Shown: positions 61,671 to 64,000 of the stretch, one piece after another
Layout: each line of letters opens with the position of its first letter
Position numbering within the stretch: the first letter of the stretch is position 1
NCBI RefSeq assembly: GCF_900113695.1
Contig: NZ_FOQH01000003.1
Span: forward strand, 372,001-436,000
Direction: 5' to 3'
Source: Albimonas pacifica
Lineage (GTDB): Bacteria; Pseudomonadota; Alphaproteobacteria; Rhodobacterales; Rhodobacteraceae
DNA: 64,000 nucleotides
Position numbers and translations under genes: made by a program
Notes under the pieces: model-generated
Seen by the model: only the letters and a program-made list of their open reading frames with translations
The model's database searches: none
Told to the model about the DNA's origin: nothing

Positions 61671-63912
61671 TGCGATCGCCGCCTCCGTCCCCACGCGCCT
61701 GGGCTCCAACGCCGGGCAGCCGATGTCGCGTCGCGACGGCGTCGCCAAGGTGACGGGGACCGCCGCCTACGCCGCCGACAACCGCCCCGAGGGCTGCCTG
61801 CACGCGGTCACCGCGACCGCGCCGGTCGCCCGCGGGCGGATCGTCTCGCTCGACGTCGCCGCCGCCCGCGCCTACCCGGGCGTGGTCGAGGTCTGGACGC
61901 ACGAGAACCGGCCCGACCTCGCCGGCGACCCCGACGCCAAGCCCTTCCCCTTCGCCTTCAAGATCGACGCGCTGCAGAGCGACCGGATCCGCTACGCCGG
62001 CCAGCCGATCGCCCTGGTGGTGGCCGAGACGCTGGAGGCCGCGACCGAGGCCGCGCGCCTGCTCTCCCCGCAGGTCGAGGCCGAGACCCCGCGCCTGGGC
62101 TTCGAGGGCGGCGAGCCCTTCGCCCCCGACAGCGTCGGCGTCGGCTCGCCCCCCAGCCACGCGGTCGGGGACGCGCCGGGCGCGCTAGAGGCCGCGCCCA
62201 ACCGGCTGGAGGGGACGTGGGAGACGCCCGACCAGTACCACAACGCCATGGAGCCCCATGCGGTGGTGGCCGAATGGGACGGCGACCGGCTGACGCTGGA
62301 CATGCCCAACCAGGCCCCGGTGATGGCCCGGCCGATGTTCGCGCGCTTCTTCGGCATCCCGCCCGAGAACATCCTGGTGCGCACGCCCTTCCTGGGCGGC
62401 GGCTTCGGCTCGAAGGCGATCCCGACCGGGCCCTACGTGCTGGCGATCCTGGCGGCGCGGGCGCTGGGACGGCCGGTGAAATACGTCTTCCGGCGCGAGC
62501 AGATGTACGGCCCCACCGGCCACCGCGGCGGCACCCGCCAGACCCTGCGCCTGGGCATGGACGACGAGGGCCGGCTGACGGCGCTCGCCCACCACGCCGA
62601 CAGCCTGACCTCCAGCTTCGACGAGTTCCTGGAGCCGGCGGCCAACGTCTCCAAGAACCTCTACGCGGCGCCCAACCTGCTGGTGACGCACCGCGGCGTG
62701 CGGGTCGACAAGGGCACGCCGATGGCGATGCGCGCGCCCGGCGAGGCCTCGGGCTCGGCGGCGCTGGAATGCGCCGTCGACGAGGCGGCCTGGGCGATGC
62801 GCATGGACCCGCTGGAGTTCCGGCTGCGCAACTACGCCGACCGCGACCCGGCGACGGGGCTGCCCTTCTCCTCCAAGGCGCTGCGCGAGTGCTACGCCGA
62901 GGCCGCCAGGACCTTCGGCTGGGAGAAGCGCCCGCTCGAGCCCCGCTCGTTGACCGACGCGCAGGGCCGCCTGCTGGGCTGGGGCATGGGCACCGCCCAG
63001 TTCCCCGCCACCTTCTTCGCCGCCCAGGCCCGGGCGACGCTGAGGGCGGACGGCACCGCGCTGGTCGAGACCTCGGGCGTCGACATGGGGCAGGGGGCGT
63101 GGACCGCGCTCGCCCAGATCGCGGCCGACGGCCTGGGACTGGACATCGATCAGGTGGAGTTCCGCTCCGGGTCCTCCGACCTGCCGGACGCGGGCATCGC
63201 CGGCGGCTCGGGCCACACGGCGACGGCGGGGGCGGCGCTGCATGCGGCGGGCTCCGACGCCATCGGGCGGCTGACGGAACTGGCGGTCAACGACCCCGAG
63301 TCGCCGCTCTTCGGGGCCGGCAACTCCGGCGTCGAGGCGCGGGCCGGCCGCCTGCACCGGCGCGACGACGACAGCCGCTCGGAGAGCTACGCCGAGATCC
63401 TCGCCCGCGCGGGGCAGGAGATCCTGGTCGGCGAGGGCTCGTCCTCCCGCCCCGAGTCGGCGGCGGAGGCGCATGCCTTCTTCTCCCACGGGGCGATCTT
63501 CGCCGAGACGGCGGTGGACCCCGACCTCGGGCAGGTGCGCGTCACCCGCATGGTCGGCGCCTTCGCGGCGGGGCGGATCATCAACCCCAAGCTGGCCAGG
63601 AGCCAGCTCGAGGGCGGCATGATCTGGGGCCTGAGCTTCGCCCTGCACGAGGCGGCGGTGCACGATCCCGTCACCGGGCGCATCGCCAACGCCGACCTCG
63701 CCGGCTACCACGTGCCGGTGCATGCCGACATCCCGGCGATGACGGTGCTGACGGTGCACGAGGACGACCCGCACGTGAACGCGCTGGGGGTGAAGGGGGT
63801 CGGCGAGCTGGCGATCTCCGGCGCCGCGGGGGCGATCGCCAACGCGATCTGGCACGCCACCGGCAGGCGCCCGCGCAAGTTCCCGATCCACCTCGAGACG
63901 CTGATCGGCTGA
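61663..63912 (+). CDS. paoC: Aldehyde oxidoreductase molybdenum subunit, PaoC type
   Basis: This is the large molybdopterin subunit, 749 residues, of the xanthine oxidase family. It has SRRDGVAKVTGTAAYAAD at the start, FLGGGFGSK near residue 240, MAMRAPGEASGS, and the catalytic Glu715 in GVKGVGEL. It oxidises aldehydes or related aromatic substrates using water-derived oxygen. The gene overlaps paoB by eight bases and is the third gene of the operon. It depends on the molybdenum cofactor, which MoaC/MoeA at 26-28 kb help to make. A maturation factor (PaoD) is not seen before the window ends. Confidence 0.93.
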   Translation: MSDAIAASVPTRLGSNAGQPMSRRDGVAKVTGTAAYAADNRPEGCLHAVTATAPVARGRIVSLDVAAARAYPGVVEVWTHENRPDLAGDPDAKPFPFAFKIDALQSDRIRYAGQPIALVVAETLEAATEAARLLSPQVEAETPRLGFEGGEPFAPDSVGVGSPPSHAVGDAPGALEAAPNRLEGTWETPDQYHNAMEPHAVVAEWDGDRLTLDMPNQAPVMARPMFARFFGIPPENILVRTPFLGGGFGSKAIPTGPYVLAILAARALGRPVKYVFRREQMYGPTGHRGGTRQTLRLGMDDEGRLTALAHHADSLTSSFDEFLEPAANVSKNLYAAPNLLVTHRGVRVDKGTPMAMRAPGEASGSAALECAVDEAAWAMRMDPLEFRLRNYADRDPATGLPFSSKALRECYAEAARTFGWEKRPLEPRSLTDAQGRLLGWGMGTAQFPATFFAAQARATLRADGTALVETSGVDMGQGAWTALAQIAADGLGLDIDQVEFRSGSSDLPDAGIAGGSGHTATAGAALHAAGSDAIGRLTELAVNDPESPLFGAGNSGVEARAGRLHRRDDDSRSESYAEILARAGQEILVGEGSSSRPESAAEAHAFFSHGAIFAETAVDPDLGQVRVTRMVGAFAAGRIINPKLARSQLEGGMIWGLSFALHEAAVHDPVTGRIANADLAGYHVPVHADIPAMTVLTVHEDDPHVNALGVKGVGELAISGAAGAIANAIWHATGRRPRKFPIHLETLIG

Positions 63913-63935
63913 GCCTGCGCCCCGTGAAGGGGACC

Positions 63936-63964
63936 GCGCCCGCCCGCGTCCCGCGGGCGGGCGC
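63936..63964. terminator. Strong hairpin after paoC
   Basis: A perfect 13-bp stem, GCGCCCGCCCGCG against CGCGGGCGGGCGC with a TCC loop, lies 24 bases past the paoC stop. TTCCATTC follows. It is the best terminator candidate in the window. Confidence 0.75.
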
Positions 63965-64000
63965 TTCCATTCATCCGGTTGATTCCGCGCGTTCATGTGG

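Overview
The window is very GC-rich, densely packed DNA from a single bacterial chromosome, most likely an alphaproteobacterium of the Rhodobacterales. The evidence is the trpE/trpG/trpD/trpC-moaC-moeA-lexA gene order, a GTTC-N7-GTTC SOS box in the lexA promoter, VPLPA/PEP-CTERM sorting signals, and several TRAP transporters. The genus cannot be fixed from the sequence. No rRNA, tRNA, CRISPR array, transposase or prophage was seen.

Layout. 1-10.1 kb: aerobic cobalamin genes (cobW 3' end, cobN, a GFA protein, a phosphatase-like protein without its catalytic Cys, cobO, cobQ; then cobD and cobT on the other strand and cobU divergent from cobT). 10.4-25.1 kb: an uptake and catabolism block with TRAP system 1 (dctQMP), a diaminopropionate ammonia-lyase-like enzyme, an N-carbamoyl-D-amino-acid hydrolase-like amidase, an SDR, a VPLPA-CTERM sugar dehydrogenase, HyuA/HyuB and TRAP system 2. 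It reads as a pathway for hydantoins or N-carbamoyl amino acids. 25.6-38 kb: lexA, moeA, moaC, trpC, trpD, trpG, trpE and ppiD on the minus strand, with unrelated genes inserted. 38.4-42.2 kb: an orphan cytosine-5 methyltransferase overlapping an aminotransferase gene, and an unrecognised protein. 42.6-48.2 kb: three tandem paralogous RTX calcium-binding proteins with their own promoter. 48.4-56.1 kb: an alpha/beta hydrolase, an SCP2-like protein, a LysR regulator divergent from an acyl-CoA dehydrogenase and an ADP-forming acyl-CoA synthetase, then two overlapping genes with flavin-type split-barrel domains, one fused to GAF. 56.4-63.9 kb: a flavoprotein with a cytochrome c, a PEP-CTERM-like protein, and a TetR regulator divergent from a PaoABC-type molybdenum aldehyde oxidoreductase.

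Regulatory and structural DNA. Three copies of a ~163-bp near-perfect palindrome lie between genes. Its 27-bp stem carries a 9-bp variable cassette that changes in step on both arms. A second, shorter hairpin family recurs four times. The tetR/pao promoter has an inverted repeat that fills its 17-bp spacer, repeated downstream with one mismatch. The lexA promoter has its SOS box over the -10. A 7-bp tandem array lies between the sugar dehydrogenase gene and hyuA, and a 16-bp perfect palindrome lies between cobT and cobU.

In outline, the window supplies vitamin B12, tryptophan and molybdenum cofactor synthesis as housekeeping functions, with accessory uptake and oxidation modules between them. 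MoaC and MoeA products would serve the PaoABC-type enzyme.
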